Positions 43,260 through 61,804 are shown, numbered from the stretch's first letter. The stretch: 64,000 nucleotides of DNA from Piromyces finnis (GCA_002104945.1 MCFH01000010.1:1112501-1176500), one strand, 5' to 3'. The notes: generated by a model from the sequence alone, not told the origin. Made by a program: numbers and translations.

Positions 43260-45464
43260 ATGCCTATAATAAATAATCAAACTGATGAATGGCAAATTCA
43301 AGGTTCAAAAAGAAAGAAGAATAATCAAAGAAAAACTAAGAAAAATCAAAAATATTTATCAAAAGATCAAATAGTAAATAAAAGTAAACGTGAAAATGCA
43401 TGTTATTATCAGAACACAAAAAAGAGTAAAGATCAAAATGGAAATAAGAATAAGAGTGGTAAGAGAAGTAATAAATTTGATAACAAAATAAAAAAACAAA
43501 ATAGAGAAAAAGATAATATTCTTGATTCTATTCCAATAGAAAGAAATAAGAATTTAAATATAATAAAATCAACATCTCTTTTAAAAATTCAAATAGAGCA
43601 AAAACAAAATTGTGAGAAAGATGTTTCATTAGATTTAAAATCAAAAGATTTATTGCTTCCAAAAAAGACTATTTCTGAAATGTCAGATGTTACAGCTGTA
43701 TCTATTACTTCATTAGCGTCAGATTCAAATTCTATTACATCATCTACATTAACTCAAACAAATAGTTTGAAAGATAATATTGTTGAACATAGTCAGGATG
43801 CTGAGGTAATTGAAAAAAATAATTCAACAAAGAATAAATATTCAGAAACAACTTTATTAAAAAAATGTTTTAATACTGAGAAGGTTGAAGTAGCTGATGC
43901 TGATTTAAAAACTGAAAATTCCAAAGATAATGAAGAATCAAAGGAAAAAGAATTGCCAAAGAATAGTAAAGAAATTCAAAGTGTTGAAGAAGTTAAAAAA
44001 TTAGAAGATCAATGTTCGGTATCTTCTTCTTCATCTGTAACTAGTTTTGACTCAAGTACTTCTTCGAAATCAAGTAATAATCATTATGGTGATGACAATG
44101 AATCAGTTATTACAGCAAAAAATGATGCAGAGGATTTAAAAATAACAGAAAATAAGAATAAGGAAATAGCAAAGAATTCAGAAGAAAAGAAAGTAGATAA
44201 TAAAAAGGATGATATGACAAAAAAAGTTTTGGAATTTAATTTCAAAAATTATACGGATGTTCAACCATTTATTCCAAAACATTTAAAAGCTCAAAAAGAA
44301 CAAGTAAAAGTAGAAATAGTTGCACCAAAACCACAAAATGCAAAACAAAATACTAATACAAAAGGGATTATTGAAAGAAAACATGATAATGAAAGCATAA
44401 CATCAAAAAGAAAGACTAAGGAAATTAATAAAATCATTAGAATCGATCCATCTTGTTTACATCAAAAGGATGGACATATTGTTCCAATAGCTGCAGTAAT
44501 GAAGAATGGTAAGAACTTCAATAGTAATAATGTTCAAGAAATTCTTCAAAGAAATATACAACAAAAGACTAATGAATTACAGGAAAGTAAAAAGAAAAAA
44601 TATGAAGAATTAAGAAAATTATTAGATCGTAGTGATAAAGATAAAAACAATAAAGGTACTCAAAGTTATCAATCTTTACCTGTAAGTGAGAACAACACTA
44701 ATAATGGTATCAAAAAAGAAGTTACTGAAAAACCTCAGGTAAGAAAAATAATGAGTAATTCAGTATTGGAGGTCTCTAGTACTAATAAAATCAAAAAAGT
44801 GCATCAAAGAACCTCCTCTTATACCATGAATCGCATGAATTCAATGCAAAAGAATATACCAAATCTTGTTGAAAGCAAGGATGATTACTTATGTAGTGTA
44901 ATTTCACCATTAGCAGTAAGCAATAGAATTGAGAATGAATATAATAATGTTAAATGCTATAATGATCCAATGGAACAAAGTTTAACAAGAGTAAAACCAG
45001 CTAGTATTAAAAGATCTAGATCTGTTCAAAATATTACAACCCTTTCAAGAAAGGGATCTAATCATCAACTTTTATTGGGCGGAAATGGAAGTATGACAGT
45101 GACAAATACAATAACAACCTGCAAAACTACACCAAGATTACGTTCATCCAAATCATTTTCGTTATTAAGGAGAGTACGTAGTGGTTTAGAAAATACACAT
45201 GTTACAACCATTAATACAACCACCACAACTTCTCATTCTAGTACATTATATACCAATTTAGTTGGTTCTTCATCTTATTATCCAATTGTTGTTTTACCAA
45301 CTGCAAGTGTACAGGAAATGTCTGTTGAAACTACTACAAGAAAATTAAGAACTTCAAATAGTTTACCAAATATGATGGGCAAATTAATTAGAAAGTTGGC
45401 TTGGCCATTTGGTGGAAGTAATCTTGAGTCAGAAGTTCCATTATCCGTTGAATCTGCAAAATAA
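43260..45464 (+). CDS. Hypothetical disordered Lys/Ser/Asn-rich protein, 734 aa
   Basis: A single uninterrupted frame from ATG 43260 to TAA. I do not recognise a domain. The start holds NQTDEWQIQGSKRKK followed by a basic Lys/Asn stretch. A Ser-rich acidic region follows to about residue 330. Then come a short hydrophobic motif, YTDVQPFIPKHLKAQ, and a more ordered-looking part, IIRIDPSCLHQKDGHIVPIAAV, followed by a probable helix rich in Gln, Lys and Glu. The C-terminal 230 residues carry repeated basic-Ser motifs (RTSSY, RSRSVQN, RKGSN, RSSKSFS, RTSNSLPN), likely kinase or 14-3-3 sites. No membrane segment or signal peptide. It is one of the few intronless genes here. Nucleic-acid or cytoskeletal regulation would be a guess. 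It is very likely a real gene, because its composition differs clearly from the flanks. Confidence 0.8.
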   Translation: MPIINNQTDEWQIQGSKRKKNNQRKTKKNQKYLSKDQIVNKSKRENACYYQNTKKSKDQNGNKNKSGKRSNKFDNKIKKQNREKDNILDSIPIERNKNLNIIKSTSLLKIQIEQKQNCEKDVSLDLKSKDLLLPKKTISEMSDVTAVSITSLASDSNSITSSTLTQTNSLKDNIVEHSQDAEVIEKNNSTKNKYSETTLLKKCFNTEKVEVADADLKTENSKDNEESKEKELPKNSKEIQSVEEVKKLEDQCSVSSSSSVTSFDSSTSSKSSNNHYGDDNESVITAKNDAEDLKITENKNKEIAKNSEEKKVDNKKDDMTKKVLEFNFKNYTDVQPFIPKHLKAQKEQVKVEIVAPKPQNAKQNTNTKGIIERKHDNESITSKRKTKEINKIIRIDPSCLHQKDGHIVPIAAVMKNGKNFNSNNVQEILQRNIQQKTNELQESKKKKYEELRKLLDRSDKDKNNKGTQSYQSLPVSENNTNNGIKKEVTEKPQVRKIMSNSVLEVSSTNKIKKVHQRTSSYTMNRMNSMQKNIPNLVESKDDYLCSVISPLAVSNRIENEYNNVKCYNDPMEQSLTRVKPASIKRSRSVQNITTLSRKGSNHQLLLGGNGSMTVTNTITTCKTTPRLRSSKSFSLLRRVRSGLENTHVTTINTTTTTSHSSTLYTNLVGSSSYYPIVVLPTASVQEMSVETTTRKLRTSNSLPNMMGKLIRKLAWPFGGSNLESEVPLSVESAK

Positions 45465-48400
45465 ATTTGTTTTATAGGAAAAATGCGTTTTACATTAAAT
45501 TTTATTAAAAGTTAACTTAAAGAATCGTACTCATTAAAATTTTGATTATTTTTTTTTAAATTTAATTTATTAAAAATTACCAAAAGTAATTTTCTTACAT
45601 TATTCTTTTTCATTAAATATTATGAAAAAATCAAAAATTATAACAAAGTCAATCATAAAAATCCAAAATTTAAGTAACAAAAGATGAAAAGTGAAATACG
45701 TTAAAGCTATTGGTATTTTTATATTTAATGAAGATAATGGGTTTATTTTATTTCGGGATTGAATGAAAAAAATATTTTATTTAGTACAGTTAAATGGATT
45801 ACTTATATTAAAACAAACTTAGACAATTACATTATATCCACAATAATTATTTATTATTATATTTATCATATGATATACATTTTCCATTTATTTTATTTCT
45901 ATATAATTTTATTATGATCATTAAACTATCTTTGCATTTGAATTTTTATGATATAAGAATGTAAAGATAAATAATATTTATTCTATTTATAATTTTAGTA
46001 TATATTTATATTATGAAATATTAAATGCAATACTTTGATTCCTTATTTATAAAAATAATAAGAAACAAATTTATTTAAATAGAATTATAATATTTTCTTA
46101 TACATTTATAATATTATAAAATGTTATAGCATAAATACTGAAATTAAACGTAATACAAGTAATGCATAATAAAAGCATAAAAGCCTTATATACTTATAAA
46201 TTTTAAAATAATTTTTAATGGTTAAAAATTATAATTTAATGATTGAAACCTTCTAATTATAATTGAAGGCTTGGAATCAATTCTTGAATAATGTCAAAAA
46301 AAAAAAATATATATATATATATTATTATTAACATTTGTGATATTTAATAATTTTATGGCAATATATATATATTAAATAATATTAAATTAAAATTAATTGG
46401 AATAAGGAAATAATTAATTATTTATATAGTTTCATTTTCATTTTTATTATTATTTCCCTTAAAAATCTAAAATTGCAGCAGAAATATACCATATAACGTT
46501 ATTCATATTGTAATAAATATGTTTTAAAGTTTTAAAATATAATAAAGTATAAGAATTTTTAATAATGATGTTTAATTTTTTTTTTTTATATATGGCTCAA
46601 TAAATAAAATTTTAATTATAATATTTATATAAAATGTTAATAAAATCTGTTTTTATAGTTATAATTTTTTTTTTCTTTTTTCTTTTTGGCATATTGTTCT
46701 TGGTTAAGGCATTTGTAAAATTTATATATATATCAAATCTCCTCAAAATTATTTTTGTTTGAGTATTAAAGTTTTTACCAATATATATGAAATACTATTT
46801 AGTTGGATTAAATATTTTTTCTTATAATTAACGAGCTAACTTTTCCAATAAGAAATACTATAACTTAAATTAGTAGTGATGCTATATATATTTTTAAAGA
46901 AAAAACAAATTAATTTAATGTTTATATGTATTTATTTAGTTTTTTACAATAAAAGCTTTGGGAATCGAACAGCATTTTATTGTCACCCATGAACTCATAA
47001 GGATGTTAAAGACCTTTTTGGTTTTTTTTATTATCTTATTTGAGCTTGTACCTTAACATATAGAATAAAACTATAATAAGAGAGAAAATCCTCTTGCACA
47101 AATTAACAATTATAAATAATAATAATTTTAATTTTTATTAGTAATTCTGTTAATATGAACTAAGCAAAGAAAAAAATTTAACTTTTATTAGTAATTAATT
47201 ATTATTTTTATATTTTTATTTTTTATTCTATTTTATTAGTTACATTTTAAATAATGTAAATATTTTTTCATAAATAAATTAAGAAATTAATATGTACTTA
47301 ATATGTACTAAGTGCTTAGTTCATATTTTTTTCCACATGTTTACAAAAAAATTATTTTGTTTATTTAATAATTCCTTTTATTTTACAGAATTTTTTTTTT
47401 TAAATATATTAATAATTTTTTATATATATATATATTAAAAATTATTTTTTTTGAAACCAATAATATAGATATAATCTAAAATTTCTATTTAAAAAAAAAA
47501 AAAAACTATTTATTTATTATTATATCATAATTATAATGTATAATTATTTTTTATATTTATTTGAGTGTTTTATTTATTTTTAGACTTAAAACATATATAT
47601 TATTATAACAAACCGGTAATATATAATACAGAAATATTGAACAATTTAAAAATGAAGGTGATTATATAATATTAATATTTAGATTTCAATAAATCAAATA
47701 ATTAAGTATTTTAACCAATAAATCTCATTTGAAATTAGATAATATAAATTTAATAATTTATTATATTTAATATAATTTTTTTTTTTTTTTTTTTTGATTT
47801 AAGGACAACGAAAATTTTAATTTTTTTTTTTATTTGATATTTTAATTATTTTTATTTTGAGAATAATATTTTATGTATATTATTTATTAATAATGTATTA
47901 CAAATAATATATTATTTAATTTATATTTTTTTATACAATCATTTAATAAATATATTTTAGTATGTAATTTTTTAGATATTTTTTATTAAAAAAAAAAGAA
48001 ATCGAATCTTTTACATTTAAGATATTTCCAAAAATAAATATATTATTCTTATTATGCAATAATATTTATTATATATATTCCTAAAGAAAAGGATCATTAC
48101 TCATAATATAACTTAATTGTTAAATAATAATATAATTTTATTTTTGCAATTTTTTTAATTGTTTTTGTCAATTAAAAAATTTAATTATAAGAAAGGAAAA
48201 AAAATATATAAAATTTATAATATATACTCATATACGATAAAATTTAGTATTTTATAAATATATAAATATATATATTTATATAGAATTTAATTTGCAAAGT
48301 GAATTAAAATCACTTTTGAGAATTACAGTATATATATATTTATAAAAACAATTTGATTAAGGAAAAAACAATGAATTTAATTTAAGAGAAATTAAAGATT

Positions 48401-48473
48401 ATTTTATTTAAAGACTTTACTTTTTTTTTTTTTCCTTTTTCCCTCATCTCCTTATTATATTATTGTAATTATT
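45465..48473. other. AT-rich intergenic region with one less AT-rich patch
   Basis: 3 kb without coding sequence. The patch 46955-47070 is richer in G and C. It contains GGGAATCGAAC and CACCCATGAACTC, then GACCTTTTTGGTTTTTTTT, which looks like a small stem followed by a T-run. It could not be folded as a tRNA. The rest is A/T runs. It holds the CDT2 upstream region. Confidence 0.5.
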
Positions 48474-52655
<4,182 letters not shown>

Positions 52656-54090
52656 TCAAAATAGTTATCAGATTATTATTGTTTTATTATCGTTAATCCT
52701 ATTAATATTCTTTTTAAATAATATTTAAATCAGTAAATTATTATGTAATAAATAAATTATGTTTTAAATTTATAATTTTATATTTTATTTATTTTTATTT
52801 TTATTTTATTTTTAAATGAGTTAAAGACTTAGAAACAAGTTAATAATAATATTCTCTAGTTTAATTCAAATTAAAGTTTTTATTTACTTTTTTTTTTAAT
52901 TACATATTTCTTTTATATACCAATGTAATATTTTTATAATTTCATATAGTTATTATAAGTTAATATAATTATGCAAACAAAGAAAAACAAGAAAAAACAA
53001 AAGCAAAAACCAAAAATAAAAGTAAAATAAAATTATATACCAAATTAATAATATATCATTTGTTCATTTAGCTATATAACTAATAACTAAAAAAAAGGGA
53101 TAATTAATAATATAAATTTACTGTACTTTTTTTTTTTTTTTTTTTTTTTTTTTATATTAATAGTATAATAAATTAATTATTTATAATATTTATTCTAATT
53201 TATCCCAAATTTTTGAGATTTTAGCCAGACTTTTTAACCAGACTTTTTTCGTTTTTTATTTTATTTATCAAGTTCAAGTTTAGCTTTTAATTTCACTTTG
53301 GGCCCTTACTATTAAAAATACTTTATTCTATTCTAATAGTGAGTTAGAAATAGTAAAAATAGCTGAAGTAAGCGCTATATTTTCCTATTAAATTAGTATA
53401 TTTATACCCAAGCATTAATTATATTGTATTTCTTTTTTCCTATTCTGATATTTTCACCAATTAATATAGATTATTTTTATGTAGAAGGATTTTAACTTCA
53501 AATAATATAAATATTTATTAATAATTTTATTATATTTCAATATTTCTCTTCTACTTTAAAACGTCTAGTCTTTAGTCTTGAACTTTATACACCTAACTAA
53601 AACAAGAAATTTTTTTAATAATAAATTCACTAGTACAACCAGAATATATAGATATAGATATATTTTTTTTTCATTATTACTCTTACATTACATATTTTTG
53701 TATTTACATTTTCATTGCATTTTTTTTATATTGTAGATATAATTAATATTATAGTAAAATTATATAAATTAAATATTAGAAAAATTGTTAATATTACAAT
53801 ATGTTCAATGTACATATGCACATATATCAATATATTATGATTTATATATTCAATTTTTTTTTTTTTTTTTTTTTTTTTACATAAAAAAAAAATAAAAAAT
53901 AATATAAAATGTTAATTTAGAATTTAGTATTTTCAAAGACATTTATAAATATCAGTATATATATATATATATAATATTTTATATAGTTATTTTAGTATTA
54001 AAAGTATATTAATTATAAGGGGAATATTATAAATAAATAATAATAAAAATAAAAAAATAAAATTATTCAAAATAAATTAAAACATTCTGT

Positions 54091-54124
<34 letters not shown>

Positions 54125-54125
54125 A
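52656..54125. other. AT-rich intergenic region
   Basis: No gene was seen. A less AT-rich patch at 53205-53400 contains a repeated CCAGACTTTTT and TTTGGGCCC but no recognisable gene. Long poly(T) at 53127-53153 and 53851-53878, and poly(A) at about 54094-54121, directly before the PEX14 start. Confidence 0.55.
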
Positions 54126-55931
54126 ATGGACCAAACTAATTCTACAATTGATAATGATGCTGCAGCATCTAGTTCAACTAAAATTAATTTACCACAATTA
54201 ACTGATGAAAGAAAACAAGAAATTAGGAAAAAATTATTAGAACGTCAAAGACAAGCAAGATTAAAAAATTCTAGTATAAATGCTGGTTCAACCAATTCAA
54301 CATCTGCTTCATCATCATCTTCAAATATTACATCAAACTCAATAAATTCTAATACAACTAACATATCATCTAATAATAATAATGTAATAAATGATTCAAA
54401 TGAAAAAGAAAAGGAAAAAGAAAATGAAAAACCACCAAATCAAGAAATGATAAAAAAAGCAATAGCATTTTTAAGTTCACCAAAAGTTCAAGGTTCTCCT
54501 ACTTCAAGAAAACATTCATTTTTATTATCTAAAGGTTGTACTAAAAAGGAAATTGAATTAGCTGAAAAAGAAATTGAAGAAAAAAGTTTATATTCAAGGT
54601 AATTATTAAATATTAGCATATTCATTGTTATTTTAATTATTTTGCTGTTTTCGTTTTTAAAATTAAATTAAATTTTATTTTAAAAAATGAAATTGGAATT
54701 TAAATATACATGTTTAAAACTATTTTTTAAAATATCTATATAAAAATTATATATATATTTAAATTTCTTATTAATTTAAAATATTGAATCGTTTAACTAT
54801 GATAAGTGCCCAATCATTAACATCACCACCAGCTTCATCAACATCTAGTACAAATGTATCTCAAGGACAAGCACCACCTCCATTACCACCAAGAAACTAT
54901 CAACAACAAAATATTCAAGTTATTTACCGTAATCCACCATTAACTCGGATACAAAAAGTAAGACGTGGATTGTTAATTATTTTATTTAGTGCTTCAATTT
55001 TGAAGGGTATTTCTATTATAGTAAAGGTAGTTTTTTTTTTTTTAATTTTTTTTAAATATAATTTTGAAAAAAAAATAATTGTTAAGATACAGTCATACTA
55101 ATGCATATAATTTAATTTGTTTTCATGGTATTTTATTCATTATTTATTTAATTAACAAAATAATAGAAGGAAATTATGAAACCACTTAGAGAACTTTATC
55201 TTCAATATTCAAAATATTTAAAAACAAGAAATAATATATTAAATACATACATGCTTCAAATTGTCGAATATTGTAAATTATTTATTAACGACAAAACTAA
55301 GGATAAGGTTAAGCAAGTAAAAACAATTGAAGAAATTAATAAAGAAAAAGAAACAGAAAAAACCGAAAAAGAAAGTGAAGAAAATGAAGTTGAAGAAGAA
55401 TCTTCAGTGGAAAAGGAAAAGAAATCAGGTCAAAGAAAAGCTATTAAATTAAAAATCCACAGAAAGAAGGAAGTTGACAATGAAATAGTAGATGAAGAAA
55501 CTCAACTTGTTAAAAAAGACTCATCAGAAGTAAGAACTCTTTCTGCTGCCGTTCAGGATTATATCGATTGTACAAATAGTTTTGAAACCAATTGCAAAGA
55601 TGCTGTTGACACATATACTTATGATATCGAAAGAAATAGTGATCTTTTCAGTGGTTCTCTTGGTCAAACAATGAAACTTTCCAGTGAAGTATATCAAATG
55701 GTTTCACGAGAAGTTTATTATAATTCGGCAAATTCATCTTTTTATATGGATTCCTATCAAGCTTCTAATGAAGATGAAGGACCTGTCTCACTTTATTCTC
55801 GTGTCAATAACATTAAGAGTGAAATTCGTAGATTAAAAGGTATGCTCTTGAACCATAGAAATTTCCCAAAATACAAGCAAAGAGCTTTAGTTAATGTTAC
55901 CTCTAATACTGCCGCTTCATCATCGTCATAA
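54126..55931 (+). CDS. PEX14: PEX14, peroxisomal docking protein (3 exons)
   Basis: PEX14 forms the docking site for cargo-loaded PEX5 on the peroxisomal membrane. Exons 54126-54598, 54807-55026 and 55167-55931 total 1458 nt, 485 residues. The PEX5-binding domain lies near residues 106-150: MIKKAIAFLSSPKVQGSP, RKHSFLLSKGCTKKEIELA, matching the family A-x-x-F-L and F-L-x-x-K-G-(L/C)-T pattern. A Pro-rich motif APPPLPPRNY follows (possible SH3 ligand, cf. PEX13), then one hydrophobic segment, GLLIILFSASILKGISIIV. The rest is charged and coiled-coil-like, ending Ser-rich. The exon 2 donor could also be six bases earlier (55020), in frame. The exon 2 acceptor is the only AG that fits (ATAAG). The N-terminal 105 residues are a Ser/Asn-rich extension. 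Confidence 0.88.
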
Positions 55932-58886
55932 TTTTTTTTTACTATAAAGAAAACAAGATAAAAAATAATACATAAATAAAATTTCAATTAAATTATTATT
56001 AAAGAATATAAATAATAAAAATAATTACAATAATAAATATAATAAAAATAAAACAAATAAATAATAACGAATAAATACTATAGGGAATTTTAATAAAACC
56101 TATGGTATTCATATAGAAATCATTTTTTTTAATTATTAATTATCGTTAGTAGTAAAAAAATAAAATAAATAAGTAAATAAAAAAAAATAAAATAATAGAA
56201 TAAATAAAATTAAAGATAATTCATTTATTTAAAAAAGAAAAAAAAAAAAATTTATATAAATATACTTCTTTTTATATATATATATATAGTATTGTGTAAA
56301 TTTGTATTACGGAAGAAAAAAAAAATTAAACATAATATTTACATTTTTATAAATTTTAAAACATTTATAATCATTTCTATTTCATTATTATTTTCTTGTT
56401 TATATATATATATAAATTTTAAATTTAAAATATTCATATCTTACTAAATTATATAAGAAAAAAAAAAAAAACAATTAAATAGTCTTTATATATATGAACA
56501 AAATATTATTTTCCATTAATAACAGTATATATAATTGGATAATAATATTTACATGACTATGTATTTAATAAAGTGAATTGCTTATTTAATATTTACATAT
56601 ATATATTTTCTGATGTTATTTCTTTTTATTTAAAGAACTAAATGAATACAAAATCTAAGAATATTAATAACTTTATTATAATTTATATTTTAATTAGAAT
56701 TTTATATTTTAATTATGTATAGATTTATTAATAATTGATAAATTTTAAAACTATTATTTTCGATTATCCATGTTTTAATAATTTCTATTATATATATAGA
56801 CCACCTAATTTCGTCAATTATTTGAATTAAGATACTATAATATAAAAAAAGGTAAAAAAAAATAAAAAATAAAAAACAATTTTTAAAATTATTGTAAAAA
56901 AATTTTTTTGTGTGACATATTTTGTATTTTAAAGTTTTAATCATAAAATATTACCACTTTTTAATATGCAATTTGTAATATGTACCTTTTTATTTACCTA
57001 GTATCTAGTATATAAAATAATTATATAATTTTTATAAATTTATTCATTTGATCTATACTCTTTATCATCTAACACTATGAGATTATATATATATATAATG
57101 AAATATATAATGCTTGTTTTTTTATAATTCTAATTATCTTAACTATTTTTAATTTCCCTACAATACTTTCATTTTCATGCTATGTTTTATTCATTAATAT
57201 ATTATGCAAAGAAGCTCTTTAATTAATAAATATTGATTTATGTTCAATTCATAGATGAAATAAAAGAATAAAATGAATATAATAGTTTTTATGTTAAAAG
57301 TTCATTATTATGTAATAAAGAATATTTACAATTTAATCTCTTATTTTATTAAAACTTTATATATTATTGTGCACATTTGTATCAATCGCTTTTCAATAAT
57401 AATATAAATTTTATTAATTATATAAATGAATAATGAATGAAAAAAAATATATTTTTTACTATTGAATCTTGGATTTTGATTTATTCATTGGTTATAGAAA
57501 TTAATATATTAAATAATATTATAATTAGAAAAGAATTTAATTATATACAAAAATAGAAATTATTAATTATTTAATATTTTAAATAAATTGAAGGTGTATA
57601 TTTTATTATTAAATTTTTATATTAATAAAATATTTTGTATATGTTAATTATTATATTTATCTTAATATTTTTTATTATTAAATAATGTATAATACATTTT
57701 TATTATACTGTTAAAGTATTATTACATATTTTTTAACTGTAATTATCAAAAAGTTGAATAATACAAAATTTTCTTTATATAGAGGTTTTTTTTTTTTTCT
57801 TATTTAGTTGAGTCAATCTTAAGAATTTTAATTAAATATTTAATTAAAAAAAAAAAGGTAATACAATTTTGGTTTGAAAAAAATACTATATACATTAATT
57901 AAATTGAAATTTAATGAATAAATAACTAATAAATAGATAAATAATTAAAATATATATAATATTAATTAGTCAATATATAAAAATAAATCAATAAGTATAA
58001 TAAATTAAAATTTTTACATTCTCTAAATATAGTAATATTAATATATAACGAAAAAAAAAATTAAAAAATAAAAATTAAAACAACATGAAACGAAAATAAA
58101 AAAACTAATTTGTGTTTAATATATTATCCTAACCTTATCACCTAAAATTTAGAATGAGTTATTATGTTAAAGGTCAGCTATCGAGATTACTTAGTTTTTC
58201 TCGAGTTTTTCTCGAGTTTTTTTTTTTTTTTTTTAAAAAAAAATCAGGATACTTCCAAGAAAAAAATTACACATTGAATAATCAATGATATCTTAAAAAA
58301 AGTGTAAAATTTATTGTTTATAAAACAAAATTAAAGTTTAACTTTTTCTTAATAGTATAAAAATTAGTATTTTAACAAAATAAAATATATTAAATATCTT
58401 AGTATAGACATTCAGTTATACATATAAAAATTTTTATATAGATAGTATAGCTTAATCAAAATTATTTAGTATCCTACATTTTTCAATGATAAAAGTAGTA
58501 TAATAATAATAATTCTTTTTTAAAAAATTGAAAGTTAGAATATTTAGTTATGCTTTTTAATTTTAATATTGTATATACTTTTTTTTTCTATAATTCTAAT
58601 CTTTTATAATGAAGTATAAATTAGAATATTTAGTTTAAAGTTAATAGAGTTTTTTAATTAAACTATTTAATTAATTTTTACTTTCCATAAATAAAATAAA
58701 AAAAAAAAGGTATTACAAGCATTTAATTAAATTAATCTTTTTTTTTTATAATTTAAAATCTTAATGTCCTACCTAATAACTTAATATAAAAATTAAAGTA
58801 GATTAATTCGAAATAAAAAATATTTTTTTTTTACTATACTATTAAATCTTAAAGTAATTAATGTATAAAAATTTAATTTATTAATT

Positions 58887-58924
<38 letters not shown>

Positions 58925-61718
58925 CTAAACCCCGAAAACACTATAATAATTTTATTCGATAGTTTATAATTATGAAATTTTTTATTCAATATACTTTGTT
59001 ATATTTAAATTAAATAGTATGATTAAAATAAGACTAATTATTAATTTATATTTTTTCATGATTTAATAAATAAAGTTCTATTAGTTGTTTCGAGCTACTT
59101 GTAAATATTGTAGTAGATTGTGGTATTGATTTAGGGTTAGTATATATTTTAAAAAAAGATTATGAGAAGTTATAATTGTTATATTTTGTTATTATATTTA
59201 TCTGTTTATTTATATATTATTTTAATTAAAAATAAAATATCAATATCAATATAATAATGGAAAATATTAACATATATAAATAAAGATTAAATAATCTATG
59301 ATATACTTTTTTTTTCTTTTTATTAAATTCATAAACTTTATAAACTTTAATTAATTTAAGTAATAATATTAAAAAGTTTCTGTCAATATTTAATAAATGC
59401 AATACTCTTTTAGTAAGAAATATATTAAATATATTATTATTATTTTAAAGTTAAACAACTAAACTATTTTCTCCTATTTTTTTTTTTTTAATTTTTATTA
59501 CTATTAAAAAATGTATGTTCTAATTTTAAATTGAATAAACTTTTATAGATATCATAAATATAAATGATAAATGTATATATTTTTATATAATTTAACTATA
59601 GTAATTATCCAAATTAGTCTTCTTTTATTTATCAAAATACATTAAATATATACAAATGTTATTAACATACCACTAAAAAAAGGAAATTATTTTTATTAAT
59701 TAAAATTTTATATATCAATATATCAATATTTAGAAAAATGTTAAATGAACATTTCTTTTTATAACTTTTCTATTTATTAAAATAATGAAAATTAGTTAAT
59801 ATTAAAATTAAATCATATATAACTAATATTTTAATTTGTTTTATCCATAGATAATAAATGTAATAGATTATTAATATATAAATTGAAATGCTTTATAATT
59901 TTGATAAATAATATTCGTTAAAATTTAATAATGAAGAAAGGATCTTATTAAATATGCTTCTATAGCAGTGATTATTTAATTTTCTAGATATGACTATTAT
60001 ATTGAGCAATTATATGTCATGTATTTTAAATTTTTATAAAAGAAAAATATTTTAATAATTTTTTTTATTAATTGTTAATTCAGTTTTTATATATTAAAGT
60101 ATTTCTTCTAATCCATAGTTACTTGTATATCTTATATATTGAAAATATATATATTGATCTTTTATACTTTTAGAAGATATAATCGAAAGCTTATTTTTAA
60201 TCATGATAATTTTTTTTTTTAAAAATTAAATTTGAAAAATTATATTTATTTAAATAGTGAAAGATATAAAAATAGATTATTAATATTATTTTTATTTATG
60301 TAGTACAACTTGAAAAATATAAATATTAAAAAAAATATATATTTTATTGTTAAAATAAGAAAGGAGTTATTATTGAAACATATTACATATGGCACGTTCT
60401 TTTTTTTTTTTTTTTTTTTTTTAAAATTAACTATTAATAAATTTATGGAAATAAAGAAATAATTATATTTTTTATTGAATTTTTATTAGATTATTGTAAA
60501 AGTAACATTTATAAAACAACTTAATAATATATATAATGATTGAAATAATGATACTAAATTTATATTTTTCTTTCAAAGTATATTAATTTATTTTAAATAA
60601 TATTAATATTACTATTTTTGACATTTATTAATCTTAAACGATTAATTATTTAATAAATATATGATTTATTAAATAAAGTATTAATTATTTATTTAACAAA
60701 AAATAATGAAAAGATACCTGACGAATGTATCATTTAATATTTTATCGATTTAAGCATAATAAATTTTAATATTATTATAACTATTCTATTATATAATGAT
60801 ATAATGTATGCCAAATAATGTCAACAAAATATATAGATATATATAATATTATTATCTATATAGTTAGCAATCAAATAGCCTTGATATTTTCACTACTTTT
60901 TAATTTGTAGTATCTGAAAGGAAAGAAATGAAGAAAGTTTAAGTCATCATAAAAATAATAATTAATTAAAATAATATATAGTTTTGTATACTTTATTTTT
61001 TTTTGGTACTATTATTTTATTATATGGTATATGATTAATTTCATATATTATAATACATTATTTTTTACGACTCTTAAAATAATTTATTTTAATTAATTTT
61101 TATTAGTATGTTGAATACCATTGATAATATATAGAAACATATTGAATTTTTTAATTAAAATTTAAATTTAAATATTATAGTATTATTTTTAATATATTAT
61201 TATATAGATAATACATTTTTTGTGAATATATAAAGTTTATTTAATATATTATCCATTTGATTTTATTATTTTTTATATTATAGCTTATTTTTTTAATACT
61301 TCCCTTTTTTATTTTCATATTAATTTATGCTAATTCTTTAAATTTTATATATAATAAAATCAATTGTAATATACGAAAGTTTGGAAGATTTTAATCAAAC
61401 CATAATAGTAAATAATATAAAATTTCGAGTCTTTTTTAATATGAACTTTTTATTTTTTAAAGTGCTAAAGCAACAAAAATAGTATATATAATAATAATTA
61501 ATTCTTAATATATATAAACAATATCTTTATTCATATATTGACTTATTTTATAATATAGAAATTTAAAATTGAAATTAATATGAATGAAAATATTTAATTA
61601 GAAAATCTTATTAAAAATTAGATATATTTAATTACCAAAGGTTATTAACAATATTAATTACAAAAATGTTAATTAATTATTATTATTATTTTCATTATAT
61701 AGTTTAAAACAATAATTA

Positions 61719-61804
<86 letters not shown>

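Noticed and set aside
46955-47000. tRNA gene on the minus strand (GTTCGATTCCC)
   Set aside because: The T-stem does not pair around the TTCGATT loop and no acceptor or anticodon stem could be built.
56702-56944. 80-codon minus-strand frame in the AT desert
   Set aside because: Composition as in non-coding DNA, no conserved pattern.
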